Origin: a virus
Strand: one strand, 5' to 3'
IMG/VR virus record: IMGVR_UViG_3300048042_000025
Location: 1-39,467 of that record
DNA: 39,467 bases
The notes beneath the pieces are model-generated. The model worked only from the letters and a program-made list of their open reading frames with translations, was not told the DNA's origin and searched no databases. Of this stretch, positions 14,748 through 23,104 are shown in pieces. Numbering within the stretch: position 1 is the stretch's first letter; each line of letters begins with the position of its first letter. Position numbers and translations under genes: made by a program.

Positions 14748-15722
14748 TTATGGCGTCCCGGCCATTGCGCCCATCGCTGTGAGCCCAGAATAGTCAAAAT
14801 AAACTTGGGTATGCGCTGGCTTTAGGCAATTGATTCTCGTCTCAAGGTCTGTGTAGAGCGCGACCCTCAAATGAGGATCTACGCCAGCCTGCCCACTGCC
14901 CGCTCTGAACCAACTGAGACGAGGATTAAGGACCAGTACGCTCCAGTAAAAACGGATATTCGGCCCAAGGTCTCCAGAGCACTCCCATCTGAATCCCGCA
15001 TCAGGACCAGAGAGCGCCCTAGTGTCCCCGGCTTGGGATATTCCAGCCATAAACGGGGAATGCTCGATGATCTTGATCTGGTATCCAATCGCCGCCGCTT
15101 GGTTCACAAAGAACTGCGGATCTTGAGATCCAAGAAAGCGATACTTATTCGCCAGAGCCCATTGTCTGGCCTCGACGGTCATAGGCTCAGAGACCCCCGG
15201 ATCGGGAAGAGCCCAGCACCGTTCCCAGTCCGCCAGCATTTCGACGGTTGCTCTCGGGTCCGCCTCAAGCTCAATGAAATCCGCAGCACGGGAATCGACA
15301 TCCCCCCAGATTCCAGATTGCCCTAGGAGGAACTTGTATAGTGTCGTGTCATTCAGACGAGGCCATGCAGATCCTTGTGGAAGCAGGTTGTACCAGCCGG
15401 TCACATAATCTGTATCTGCCCGCCTATTGACGATAGGAGCCGAAGCGGGATAGTCCGGAACAGCGCCAAGGGTAATGAATGCCTTGAAGGAGTCCAGGGC
15501 TTCTGTCGCCATCCCCGAGCCCTGGAATGTAGAGAACCCCGTCCCTGTCGCGATGACCGAATCCAAGACTTCGGTTATTGTCATCGAGCCAAAGATTGGC
15601 GATTGATTCAGTCCCGTACCAGCGACAGTATCGTTTGCTTCAGTGACTGCCCCCGTTAGCCATTCAAGCCATGAGGGTTCTTGGCCTAGAGGTGATCCAC
15701 TGAGAGCTGAAAAGCAAAACAT
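14748..15722 (-). CDS. gp48-like tail protein (DUF2313) with long N-terminal extension
   Basis: Relative of Mu gp48/YmfQ, a baseplate-to-fibre connecting protein. The family part begins near residue 98 (NRRADTDYVTGWYNLLPQGS, then AWPR) and includes ELEADPRATVEMLADWERC (about 150-168) and ARQWALANKYRFLG with a typical C-terminal beta part. The first 97 residues are unusual: they contain two similar units (MTITEVLDSVIATGTGFSTF near 47 and MATEALDSFKAFITLG near 71). Family members are usually near 190-200 aa, so this extension is extra. In-frame ATGs at those units might be the true start. Position beside the fibre genes fits. Confidence 0.78.
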   Translation of the reverse strand: MFCFSALSGSPLGQEPSWLEWLTGAVTEANDTVAGTGLNQSPIFGSMTITEVLDSVIATGTGFSTFQGSGMATEALDSFKAFITLGAVPDYPASAPIVNRRADTDYVTGWYNLLPQGSAWPRLNDTTLYKFLLGQSGIWGDVDSRAADFIELEADPRATVEMLADWERCWALPDPGVSEPMTVEARQWALANKYRFLGSQDPQFFVNQAAAIGYQIKIIEHSPFMAGISQAGDTRALSGPDAGFRWECSGDLGPNIRFYWSVLVLNPRLSWFRAGSGQAGVDPHLRVALYTDLETRINCLKPAHTQVYFDYSGLTAMGAMAGTP

Positions 15723-15750
15723 GTGCTCTTTATCCTATCTTGAATTCACC

Positions 15751-17940
15751 TCACTGCCACGCGACTACGGTCAGACCGCAAGTCTGTTGACCGCCTCCAG
15801 CCCCATAGAAAGTTGTTGTGTTTGTCGAGTCAGACGCTTCAAGAGCCAGAAGGGTATGCTGCCCGATGCCCGGCCTACCTTGCCATGAAGCATACATCTG
15901 CCCATAGGACGCGACCGCAGTCTGGGAGACCGTGTATCCAACGATACATTCTGTCGCGAGAACAGAGACTGAATCCAATCCAATACCGCAGAGGGCATAG
16001 AGACCGGCTGTTGCCGCCGTCGATGCGACTTGAGCATTCTCAACATAGACAATGTCTTCCGAGACACCAACAACAAGGGATACCCTATTTGTCGAAGTCG
16101 ATGCATCCGTGGCGTGAAAAGCAGCGAGGGCATATGTCCAGCTCGCTTTGTTGTCCAAGGAAGTGATTGTGAATTCCTTCCGGTTGAAATAATTCCAAAC
16201 GTTCAGCGCTCCATATTGACCCCCAGAAGCCGCAGTCGTTGGCATGGTCATATCAACAGTGCCAGATGCGTTCGTCGCGATTGTCCCGAGATAGAGACCA
16301 TACCCAGCCGCTGGGCCGTTAGTGATGCTTGCTGTGTTGCTATAGAACCCATTGACCAATCCGATAGCCGCTGGAGTGCCACGAGAGAATGTTGCATTAC
16401 CAAGGGAGCCGTTTGCGACACCATAGACAATCGTCATCGTGCCTGTGCCGGTTGACGATGTATTGATTGCAGTTCCGCCAACTGTCGCTGAAAGCTCGAT
16501 TGTCGTACTGCCGTTGGAGGCCACAGCGTAGTACATTGTGTTCGCCGTGAAGCCTGTCGGAACTGTACCGCTAGACGTGAGATAGCATGGAGTCCCATTC
16601 GGGATATTGAGTCCTACCGTGAGAACGCCAGGGCTCGCACTTGTACACGTGAATGTCGTGCTTCCGGACCACATTGGACCACGGCTGAGAGTTGGCGTGC
16701 TACCGTTCATCCAAACGAACAAGTCTGCAAGAGCATTACCAGGCATTGCATAAGGCGAATGAGTCGCGTCAGCGAGCGTTTGGCTCAGTTCAGTGAATGT
16801 GCCAAAGGTCCAGATCGAACCGTTCCAGTACAGGGTCTCATTGCCCAAATATGGCGTGAGATAAATCGTGCTTGCTCCAGAGACTGAAGCCGTCAAGACT
16901 GGAGTCGCTGAGGTCAAAGTCAACCGACCTGAGGGAGAGTTATTACCAGAGCTTGCTTGAACGAATGCGGTAGTCGCTAGCGCCGTTGAATTGGTTCCGG
17001 TCGCCTGCGTGACACCCGTTGTTCCTGTCGGCAAGCTTGGAGTTCCGGAGAATGTTGGGGAGGCGAGCGGAGCATAGGTTGACGCCGCAGTCGTTGTCGT
17101 CAGGAAGCTTGCTGTCACGAAGGCTGTGGTCGCTAAAGATGTGTTGTTAGTTCCGGCGATCTGCGTCGTGGCTGTCGTGCCTGTCGGCAAACTTGGAGTT
17201 CCGCTGAAAGTTGGCGAGGCGAGAGGAGCAAATGAAGTCGCGACAAAAGCTGTAGTCGCAATCTTGGTCGAGTTGTCCCCTGCCGTCTGTGTGTTCGTGA
17301 CGGGGCTCGTCCCGAACGAGGTTAGAGATGAGGCTGTGACGTTCGCCGCGAGAGTCGTCCCGAGCATTGACGCCGCTTGGTTGAAATCATTGCTATTGCA
17401 TGTCAGATAGACCAGCGCCAAAGCAGATGCGCTCATTGCCAAATTCGAATTGGACGAAGCAATGATCGTCGTGCGTGCTAGTGCATCGACCGTTACAGAT
17501 TGAGTTCCTGATTGCGAACCTGTCGTGTTGACCGCAGCGCCTCCCGGAAGAGCGGAGATCTGGAATGCTCCAGAGCCAAAGCCTGCCGTGATAATCCAGT
17601 ACACTTGTCCAGCGACGATACCTGTCGGAAGTGCTCCAGTCGTGCTGAAGATCACAGGATTGCCGACCACCTGTCCATGCGCCGCGAGGGTGACGACAGC
17701 GGGAGAAGCAATAGAGATCGTGACCGCTGATTCAGCAATGGTGTAGAACGTCCCCTGCCCTATCTCCCAGTTCGCGCCATCTTCGATTGTATATGAGACG
17801 AGATTGCCATTCGCCGCTCCCGCCGCGAGGAAGGTCTGATAACCAACGGAGGCAATGTTCAAGGGAATCGTCCCGACAGAAGGAATGCCGGTGACAGTCA
17901 TCTTGGCGCGATTGAACATTAAAGAAGGAGTATAGGTCAT
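15751..17940 (-). CDS. Large tail fibre protein with repeated shaft motifs
   Basis: A 729-aa protein. The N-terminus (MTYTPSLMFNRAKMTVTGIP) is a virion-attachment segment, followed by one copy of the module with AAHGQVVGNPVIFSTTGALP and YWIITAGFGSGAFQISALPG (about 70-150). Residues about 225-345 contain shaft repeats of the kind APLASPTFSGTPSLPTGTT and (N/D)NxTxxATTAFV, a well-known tail-fibre motif present three times. A second module copy (GTPCYLTSSGTVPTGFTANT) lies near 450-510, and the C-terminal 170 residues are probably the receptor-binding head. The gene sits between baseplate genes (DUF4376-like and gp47 upstream, gp48 downstream). Confidence 0.78.
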   Translation of the reverse strand: MTYTPSLMFNRAKMTVTGIPSVGTIPLNIASVGYQTFLAAGAANGNLVSYTIEDGANWEIGQGTFYTIAESAVTISIASPAVVTLAAHGQVVGNPVIFSTTGALPTGIVAGQVYWIITAGFGSGAFQISALPGGAAVNTTGSQSGTQSVTVDALARTTIIASSNSNLAMSASALALVYLTCNSNDFNQAASMLGTTLAANVTASSLTSFGTSPVTNTQTAGDNSTKIATTAFVATSFAPLASPTFSGTPSLPTGTTATTQIAGTNNTSLATTAFVTASFLTTTTAASTYAPLASPTFSGTPSLPTGTTGVTQATGTNSTALATTAFVQASSGNNSPSGRLTLTSATPVLTASVSGASTIYLTPYLGNETLYWNGSIWTFGTFTELSQTLADATHSPYAMPGNALADLFVWMNGSTPTLSRGPMWSGSTTFTCTSASPGVLTVGLNIPNGTPCYLTSSGTVPTGFTANTMYYAVASNGSTTIELSATVGGTAINTSSTGTGTMTIVYGVANGSLGNATFSRGTPAAIGLVNGFYSNTASITNGPAAGYGLYLGTIATNASGTVDMTMPTTAASGGQYGALNVWNYFNRKEFTITSLDNKASWTYALAAFHATDASTSTNRVSLVVGVSEDIVYVENAQVASTAATAGLYALCGIGLDSVSVLATECIVGYTVSQTAVASYGQMYASWQGRPGIGQHTLLALEASDSTNTTTFYGAGGGQQTCGLTVVAWQ

Positions 17941-17957
17941 CTGAAAATCCTTTTATG

Positions 17958-18464
17958 TTAAATCGTTATCGAAGCTGAAGGCCAATTCACCGGATTGCCA
18001 ATACCGAGAACCCCCCGAGCAAGATCGACAGCCGCGACATAATCAGCGATAGCCGATGCGAAGGCTTGAAATTGCGATGTCGTGAATCCTGAATGCGGAT
18101 TGCCGTTGATGTCTTGCCAAGAGATTGTCGTCTGACCTGCCGGGAACTTTGAATTGACTGTGATATAAATGGAGACGGAGGCGAGGTTCTGTTGCGTCGT
18201 TGGGTCTACTGGATAGGTTCCGCTTAGCGCAGAGTTCGCAGTGAACGTGATACTGAGCCCTTGGGTCAGATCGGGAGCGGAGAGAGCGCTTGTCATCACA
18301 GGACTTTCAGCGACAGGGAGAGCCGTTGTGTCGAGAGGCATCCAAGTCCCCGCACCATCCCGGAGGATTTCCCATGCCGTCAGGTCAGATGGATTGCCGA
18401 CAGAGACCCCATAAATAGGAGGGCAGAGAGCGGCAAGGACGGAATGAACAAGAGCGAGGTCCAT
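17958..18464 (-). CDS. Hypothetical tail protein, possibly DUF4376-like
   Basis: A 168-aa protein. The C-terminal half (LSGTYPVDPTTQQNLASVSI, later FPAGQTTISWQDINGNPHSG and FQAFASAIADYVAAVD) resembles small phage proteins related to DUF4376 that accompany fibres. The N-terminal half has WEILRDGAGTWMPLDTTA. I start at the ATG (18464) with AGGAGATATTG before it; a TTG one codon earlier is possible. It lies between baseplate J and a fibre gene, so a structural or assembly role is likely. Family assignment is tentative. Confidence 0.5.
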   Translation of the reverse strand: MDLALVHSVLAALCPPIYGVSVGNPSDLTAWEILRDGAGTWMPLDTTALPVAESPVMTSALSAPDLTQGLSITFTANSALSGTYPVDPTTQQNLASVSIYITVNSKFPAGQTTISWQDINGNPHSGFTTSQFQAFASAIADYVAAVDLARGVLGIGNPVNWPSASITI

Positions 18465-18474
18465 CAATATCTCC

Positions 18475-19575
18475 TTAAAGAGTTATGGTGCCAAGGACCG
18501 CGAGAGCGCCTTTTGAAGGCGGGACCACGTCCGTCATGACCAAATCAAAATATGAAACGCCAGCCGCTTCTAAGAGAGCTTGATTCACCCAAGAGCTATA
18601 GATTGTCGTTGGGGGAACCGGAAGACCATTGAGACATGAAGCAGGGGCGGAGACTTCCTTGAGCATCGAAGAAACACTCGCTTCGATATTCGCCATCGTT
18701 CCCGAGTCAGTCGCATTAAGGTTGTTCAGAGTAAAATTCACGGGAAGCGGGATAGGGACAACAACAAAGCAATCGATTGCTGTCACCGGACGAACCGTGT
18801 TGATGTAGGCTTGGAGAATTGCGACATCGCCGGGAAGCGGGAAGCCCCCATTCGAAGCGCGAAGGTCATCACACATGAAGCGGACAGTTACAGTACCCAC
18901 ACCCATTTCACATGGGGAAACCCACGCCCGAGTGACGCCAGGAACACTGAGCGCCCATTGCTCGTAATCCGTCCCATTCCCCCCGCATGGAGGTTGCTGA
19001 ATACGGAGTAGAACACGAGCCCTAAGCTCATCATTAGTCTCTTGTTCAGCTCCCCCCGTGAGACTAACAACTGTCGCAATGTTCGCGACATTGGGAATTG
19101 CGGGAGCAAGAGCGAGAACCGTCCCCGGATCTAGATTTCCAATGGTCCCCGAGTAGGGAGAGATCGCGACCACAGGAACTGTGACCGGCGAGATGCCCAC
19201 GGTGATTTGCGCAGTCGATGCGAAGACCGGACCATTGCCGCCCCCCGCTGTAAACTGTTGCCCGAGGGGAATGATTGCCCCAGATGTCGCTGTGACTGAG
19301 ACCGTCCCGTTTGCATAGAAGGGAGGCTTCCTTGGCTGTAGAAGCCAAATGTCTGCAAAGCGATCAAGGAATGCATCTTCCGCCGTATCCGGGAGAAGCT
19401 GATTGCTCAGATATTGGATATACATGAGGGTTAGAAAGGCGAGCCCCGCGTTCGAATCTGCCAACACTCGGCCAACCGAATTCGGAAGCATCGGCGCAGC
19501 ATGGAGCTGCGAAATAATCGCGTCTCTATTCTGCGCTCTAACTTGATCTAATGTTTGGACCACGAAACTCGACAT
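18475..19575 (-). CDS. Baseplate J-like protein (gp47)
   Basis: Relative of Mu gp47/P2 gpJ, which forms the baseplate wedge of contractile tails. Visible family features are the N-terminal helical region with LLPDTAEDAFLDRFADIWLL (60-79), SVTATSGAIIPLGQQFTAGG (beta domain), GGAEQETNDELRARVLLRIQ (174-193) and YEQWALSVPGVTRAWV, all characteristic of baseplate J. The length of 366 aa matches the family. Position: after gp46 and a small structural gene, before a fibre. SD AAGGATATTTCGA. Confidence 0.9.
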   Translation of the reverse strand: MSSFVVQTLDQVRAQNRDAIISQLHAAPMLPNSVGRVLADSNAGLAFLTLMYIQYLSNQLLPDTAEDAFLDRFADIWLLQPRKPPFYANGTVSVTATSGAIIPLGQQFTAGGGNGPVFASTAQITVGISPVTVPVVAISPYSGTIGNLDPGTVLALAPAIPNVANIATVVSLTGGAEQETNDELRARVLLRIQQPPCGGNGTDYEQWALSVPGVTRAWVSPCEMGVGTVTVRFMCDDLRASNGGFPLPGDVAILQAYINTVRPVTAIDCFVVVPIPLPVNFTLNNLNATDSGTMANIEASVSSMLKEVSAPASCLNGLPVPPTTIYSSWVNQALLEAAGVSYFDLVMTDVVPPSKGALAVLGTITL

Positions 19576-19609
19576 TCGAAATATCCTTTATCTAAAAGAA
19601 AATCGGGTT

Positions 19610-19987
19610 TTACGGTGCCGCTGTGAGGGCCACTCCAGTCACGGTCGTCACCTGTCCAGCGACAAGGGAGACCGAGTTCAAGACGATATCGGTTCCAGAA
19701 GTGCCAACCGTCAGACCCTCAACCCACCAAGTCGAGTTGCCGTCTTGCAATTGGGCGAGAGCCGCCGTCCCTGATTTTGCGCAAATGCAGCTCAGAGGAA
19801 CTCCGAGCATCGTCAGAACTCCGCCAGAGAGACTGAAGGAGGGCTTCTGAAGGGTGATCGTCGCGAGGATATCCGTATAACTCGCATCGAAGATGACGAG
19901 CTGAGCGAAACCAGACTGGGCGTCTAGACGTGTTTGGACACAAGCCATCCGGTCATTCTTTAGTGGAGGTGCGTAATTTGCTGCCAT
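19610..19987 (-). CDS. Small phage structural protein, 125 aa
   Basis: I recognise no named family. It is a beta-rich, low-charge protein: DAQSGFAQLVIFDASYTDIL, ATITLQKPSFSLSGGVLTML, then TWWVEGLTVGTSGTDIVLNS and a hydrophobic C-terminus (VTTVTGVALTAAP). It is inserted between gp46 and gp47, which are adjacent in Mu, so it may decorate the baseplate. GGGAGATTTTCCAG precedes the ATG. Confidence 0.6.
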   Translation of the reverse strand: MAANYAPPLKNDRMACVQTRLDAQSGFAQLVIFDASYTDILATITLQKPSFSLSGGVLTMLGVPLSCICAKSGTAALAQLQDGNSTWWVEGLTVGTSGTDIVLNSVSLVAGQVTTVTGVALTAAP

Positions 19988-20021
19988 CTGGAAAATCTCC
20001 CTTTATAAAGAGTGTTTTGTT

Positions 20022-20031
20022 AAGGTCGTGA
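20022..20031 (-). repeat. Post-stop element TCACGACCTT
   Basis: One base after the stop of the gp46-like gene on the minus strand; identical 10-mer to those at 35383-35392 and 38309-38318. The flanks TTAA/TTAA allow a short AT stem. Confidence 0.5.
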
Positions 20032-20032
20032 A

Positions 20033-20548
20033 TTAAATCCGTTGCTGCGCCTGAAGGGGATAAAGCTCATTCCAGAGCGCTGCGAATTGCAGAGACAGCA
20101 ATTGCTTAGGACCGCGATACATAACGATCTGAGCGTAGATCTTGGACCCCTGTTCTTCCCAACAGTTGATCGTGATGTTCGAACAGACCTTCAGATCGAT
20201 GAATGGCTGAAGGGCTTGGGCAATGTAAGTTTGAACCCGAGTCAGAGTTGCCCCCTCCCTAGCCCCCGCATCCACAATCTTCGACCTCTTGAGGAGCCAA
20301 AGCTTCGACCCTATAGGCCACGCCCCCGGCCAGATTGCTCCAGCGTTTTCATCTGCCCACCATCCGCGAAGGTCTGTTGAGCCTGGAGTTGGTAGCGTGT
20401 CTGACTCAGATGCGACCGCGTCGGAACAGAGAGCGACAAGGACAGCCGATTCCAGCTCAGCCGTCTCATCCAGTTGACCGAATTCATTCATGAGAAGATC
20501 GTAAAGGATGACCCCTTCCGAATTGATAGGCGATAATCGAAGGTCCAT
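20033..20548 (-). CDS. gp46-like baseplate protein
   Basis: Relative of Mu gp46 (P2 gpW role), a baseplate wedge component. It begins MDLRLSPINSEGVILYDLLM. The family signature STDLRGWWADENAGAIWPG (about 57-75) with the downstream GSKLWLLKRSK is clear. The C-terminal half (YIAQALQPFIDLKVCSNITI) matches the wedge fold shared with T4 gp25-like proteins. At 171 aa it has about the family size. The F5/8-type gene lies 12 bases upstream, with AAAGGAGA before the ATG. Confidence 0.85.
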   Translation of the reverse strand: MDLRLSPINSEGVILYDLLMNEFGQLDETAELESAVLVALCSDAVASESDTLPTPGSTDLRGWWADENAGAIWPGAWPIGSKLWLLKRSKIVDAGAREGATLTRVQTYIAQALQPFIDLKVCSNITINCWEEQGSKIYAQIVMYRGPKQLLSLQFAALWNELYPLQAQQRI

Positions 20549-20560
20549 ATCTGGTCTCCT

Positions 20561-21493
20561 TTAAAGCGTGACGTTCGTGAGGTAAGCTTGCCAATTGGCG
20601 GGAGGGTTCTGAGCGACCCCGTTTATAAAATACTCAAGATAGCTCTCGACATTGAGTCCATCCCCCGCGATGCCGGTGTATGTGAGTATTGGGGATGCTA
20701 GAGTTCCCGTGCCAATCAGAATGTAAAAATAGGACGAACCCGTGAATGGCTGTGTATAGGTCAGATTGCATTGATACCATCCGTTACCTAGGTACGTCAT
20801 AGTGGCAGTACCGCCAGAATTGCCCGAGCACTGCCCCGAGTTTAGGTCATAGTAACCACCAAAATTATAGGTGCTTCCGGAGTACCCTTGGAGGTTCATG
20901 ATGTTCCTAGCGCCTGCCTTGGTCCTCAGACTCAACACGATCACCTGACTCGTCGTCAGTGAGATAGCAGCCGTAGATCCGTAATGCGAGACAGTAGCTG
21001 TCGCCGTCTCAAGGATTGGGGTCCATAGCAGAGGCGCAGAGGCATTGAAGATTCCCCATGTGCTCGCTGCCCAGTAGTATGTCTGGGAATATGTGACTGA
21101 CCATGCCGTGTACCAAATGAGCCCATCATCAGAGAATTGAACGGAGAAGGCATACGGATAATAGGACCCAGAGGAATACGGAAAGATGGCCACCTCGACA
21201 ATCGCGAACCTATTCCCCGCCCCGAAGTCATACGCAATCCATTGAGGAACAGCCGCTGTCGAAGCCTGCCAATACGTCGCCGTGTTTCCGTCAAAGGCAA
21301 GGCCCACCGCCTGAGACCCATATGTCGTCGAAACGGATGGTGTGCCAGAGCAGCAGACATTCGAGCCGCCGATGACTGTGCGCAACTGCAACTCTTCAAT
21401 GACAAGACCTGAGCCCCCGTTCTGGGTGACGTAGACTCGCCAGTACCGATGCGCAGAGATTTGGGTTTGGTTGAAGCTCGTGTTCATCTTCAT
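20561..21493 (-). CDS. F5/8 type C (discoidin-like) carbohydrate-binding virion protein
   Basis: A 310-aa protein with two parts. Residues about 14-150 look like an F5/8 type C/discoidin domain: HRYWRVYVTQNGGSGLVIEE, then AFDGNTATYWQAS, WIAYDFGAGNRFAIVEVAIF and FSVQFSDDGLIWYTAW. This is the pattern RYWRV / DGNxxTxW / YDFG / VQxSDDGxxW of the family, which binds sugars. Residues about 195-290 (YLGNGWYQCNLTYTQPFTGS, then a GDGLNVESYLEYF end) look like a second carbohydrate-binding-type jelly roll seen in phage proteins. It lies between the spike (gp45) and gp46, where Mu has no gene. Likely role: reversible binding to host glycan at the baseplate, inferred. Confidence 0.72.
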   Translation of the reverse strand: MKMNTSFNQTQISAHRYWRVYVTQNGGSGLVIEELQLRTVIGGSNVCCSGTPSVSTTYGSQAVGLAFDGNTATYWQASTAAVPQWIAYDFGAGNRFAIVEVAIFPYSSGSYYPYAFSVQFSDDGLIWYTAWSVTYSQTYYWAASTWGIFNASAPLLWTPILETATATVSHYGSTAAISLTTSQVIVLSLRTKAGARNIMNLQGYSGSTYNFGGYYDLNSGQCSGNSGGTATMTYLGNGWYQCNLTYTQPFTGSSYFYILIGTGTLASPILTYTGIAGDGLNVESYLEYFINGVAQNPPANWQAYLTNVTL

Positions 21494-21503
21494 ATCAAGG
21501 ACC

Positions 21504-23102
21504 TCATATCAATGACCCGGTTGCGACCCAAGTATTGAGTGCCCTTTGATAGAGATTGACCCCCGTGTACTGCCCGTTGATTATCATTCCGTTGTTGCTC
21601 AGAATGGTGACTCCCGCTCCAGCCACGAGAGTCGTAATCCCAGCTCCTGTTTGAACAACATCAATTCGAGCTGGGGGAGCATATGAGAAGGCAACGCTCG
21701 AATGAGGGGGAATTGTCAGCGTGTTTGCGCCCGCACAATTCATTTCGATTATCATGCCGGAGTCAGAAAGCTGAAGGACATAGGAAGCCGTCTGTGTGTT
21801 CAAGCCGTTGGCGACCGGCCCGAGTTCAACTTCCATGTTGTTGACGGTTGCTGAAGTGCTCGCCGCGAATGTGTCTGTCGTTATTCCGTGCGTGACAGCG
21901 AGAGCATCGTTCGCTGAGATAAGACCGCTTGCTGTCAGTGTATCTGTCGCTGCGCCATTGGTGACAGCAAGGCCCATCGTCGCCTGAACAAGTCCTCCCG
22001 CACTATCTGGAGCGACCACAAGAGCGCCGGTTGACATTCCCCCTGTCGCAGAGAGGGACCCCAAGAGAGAAGTGAGCCCAGAGACATTTAGGTTTTGAGT
22101 GATGCTTGTATTGCCTTGGAGGTTCGTGTTCCCCGCGTGATTGATGTTGGGCGCTGTATCGCTAATCCCCTGAGCCGCCGTCCGGGAATGAGAAGCAGAC
22201 GTGTTGTCTATAATCCCCTTGATCGCGTCGATGATGCGAGTGTGTTTTCCCCCAGCGACAGAGTCAGTTATCCCGCCTCCAGATTGTGGGTTCATCGTTC
22301 TGGAGTGTGTGTTATTCCCGCCGTTGCCGACAGAGTCCGTGATGCCCTTATCCGGATCTACCGTCCGAGTGTGCTTGCCTTTGTTAATCGAAAGGATAGA
22401 ACCCTTCTTCTGGTCGAGGGTATTCGAGTGAACAACCTTCTTCTTGCTCGCCTGGATCGTTGGGTCCTTCGCGTCATTCGCGTCCCAAATGTTGTGAATG
22501 ACCGTGCCAGGGTGAGATGTCGTGCGTGAGGTTTTGTCGATGCTATGATATGCGAACGGAGCTTGCTTGTTATTCGCAATGAGAGTCGCCCATGGAGTCT
22601 GACCAAACTGAGATGTCGCAGACTGAGTTCCCCCGCTCGACCCTCTCTGTTGTTGATCCTTGTTCATTGCCGACGATTTGTCAGGCATGATTTGATGGGT
22701 ATGGCTCTGTGAGTTAAGGACGGTTGTGACCATTCCCTTTCTCGTCAGATGAAGTTGCTGACCTTGATCGTCATGGAGAGCGACCTCACCCGGAGCGAGG
22801 TTCATCATGCGATAGCGTCTATCCCCCGAGACTAGGGAGACGGGATGCGAGCGATCCGAAGACATGTAGACGATGAAGGATTCCGCCGCCGTGTTGGAAC
22901 CTGTCGCCCCTTGTGTTGGAGGCTGGACATTGGAGACGAGACCGTATGGCTGGACGTGCTCAACATCCTGATGTTGTTCCCCGGATTGGACGTTCAACCC
23001 TACTTGCTGAAACAGATGAGAGTCATCAGTCGATGAGATCGTGGACCGTGACGCTGAATTCACGATCCGGTCAGAAGAGCTGCGAGGAGTCGAATGTCTC
23101 AT
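21504..23102 (-). CDS. gp45-like baseplate spike with long C-terminal extension
   Basis: Relative of Mu gp45 (P2 gpV), the membrane-piercing tail spike. The N-terminal 150 residues match gp45: QVGLNVQSGEQHQDVEHVQP, ESFIVYMSSDRSHPVSLVSG, YRMMNLAPGEVALHDDQGQQ and SQSHTHQIMPDKS near 131. A Ser/Gly/Asn/His-rich stretch with imperfect repeats of the form H(T/S)R(T/I)xxxxxGI(T/I)D follows (about 235-320). Then comes a beta-helix-like region (LQGNTSITQNLNVSGLTSLL), and a 100-aa C-terminal domain (433-532) shared with the fibre at 10770-11942. Mu gp45 is about 200 aa, so over 300 residues are extra. This might be a spike fused to a host-contact domain. Confidence 0.78.
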   Translation of the reverse strand: MRHSTPRSSSDRIVNSASRSTISSTDDSHLFQQVGLNVQSGEQHQDVEHVQPYGLVSNVQPPTQGATGSNTAAESFIVYMSSDRSHPVSLVSGDRRYRMMNLAPGEVALHDDQGQQLHLTRKGMVTTVLNSQSHTHQIMPDKSSAMNKDQQQRGSSGGTQSATSQFGQTPWATLIANNKQAPFAYHSIDKTSRTTSHPGTVIHNIWDANDAKDPTIQASKKKVVHSNTLDQKKGSILSINKGKHTRTVDPDKGITDSVGNGGNNTHSRTMNPQSGGGITDSVAGGKHTRIIDAIKGIIDNTSASHSRTAAQGISDTAPNINHAGNTNLQGNTSITQNLNVSGLTSLLGSLSATGGMSTGALVVAPDSAGGLVQATMGLAVTNGAATDTLTASGLISANDALAVTHGITTDTFAASTSATVNNMEVELGPVANGLNTQTASYVLQLSDSGMIIEMNCAGANTLTIPPHSSVAFSYAPPARIDVVQTGAGITTLVAGAGVTILSNNGMIINGQYTGVNLYQRALNTWVATGSLI

Positions 23103-23104
23103 TA

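Noticed and set aside
8166-15659. Many plus-strand open frames of 60-245 aa within the fibre genes
   Set aside because: Arg/Ser/Cys-rich shadow frames opposite biased fibre codons; none has an SD, domain or operon context.
22358-22606. Extra minus-strand frame inside the spike gene
   Set aside because: Low-complexity shadow frame within the His/Ser repeat region of gp45.
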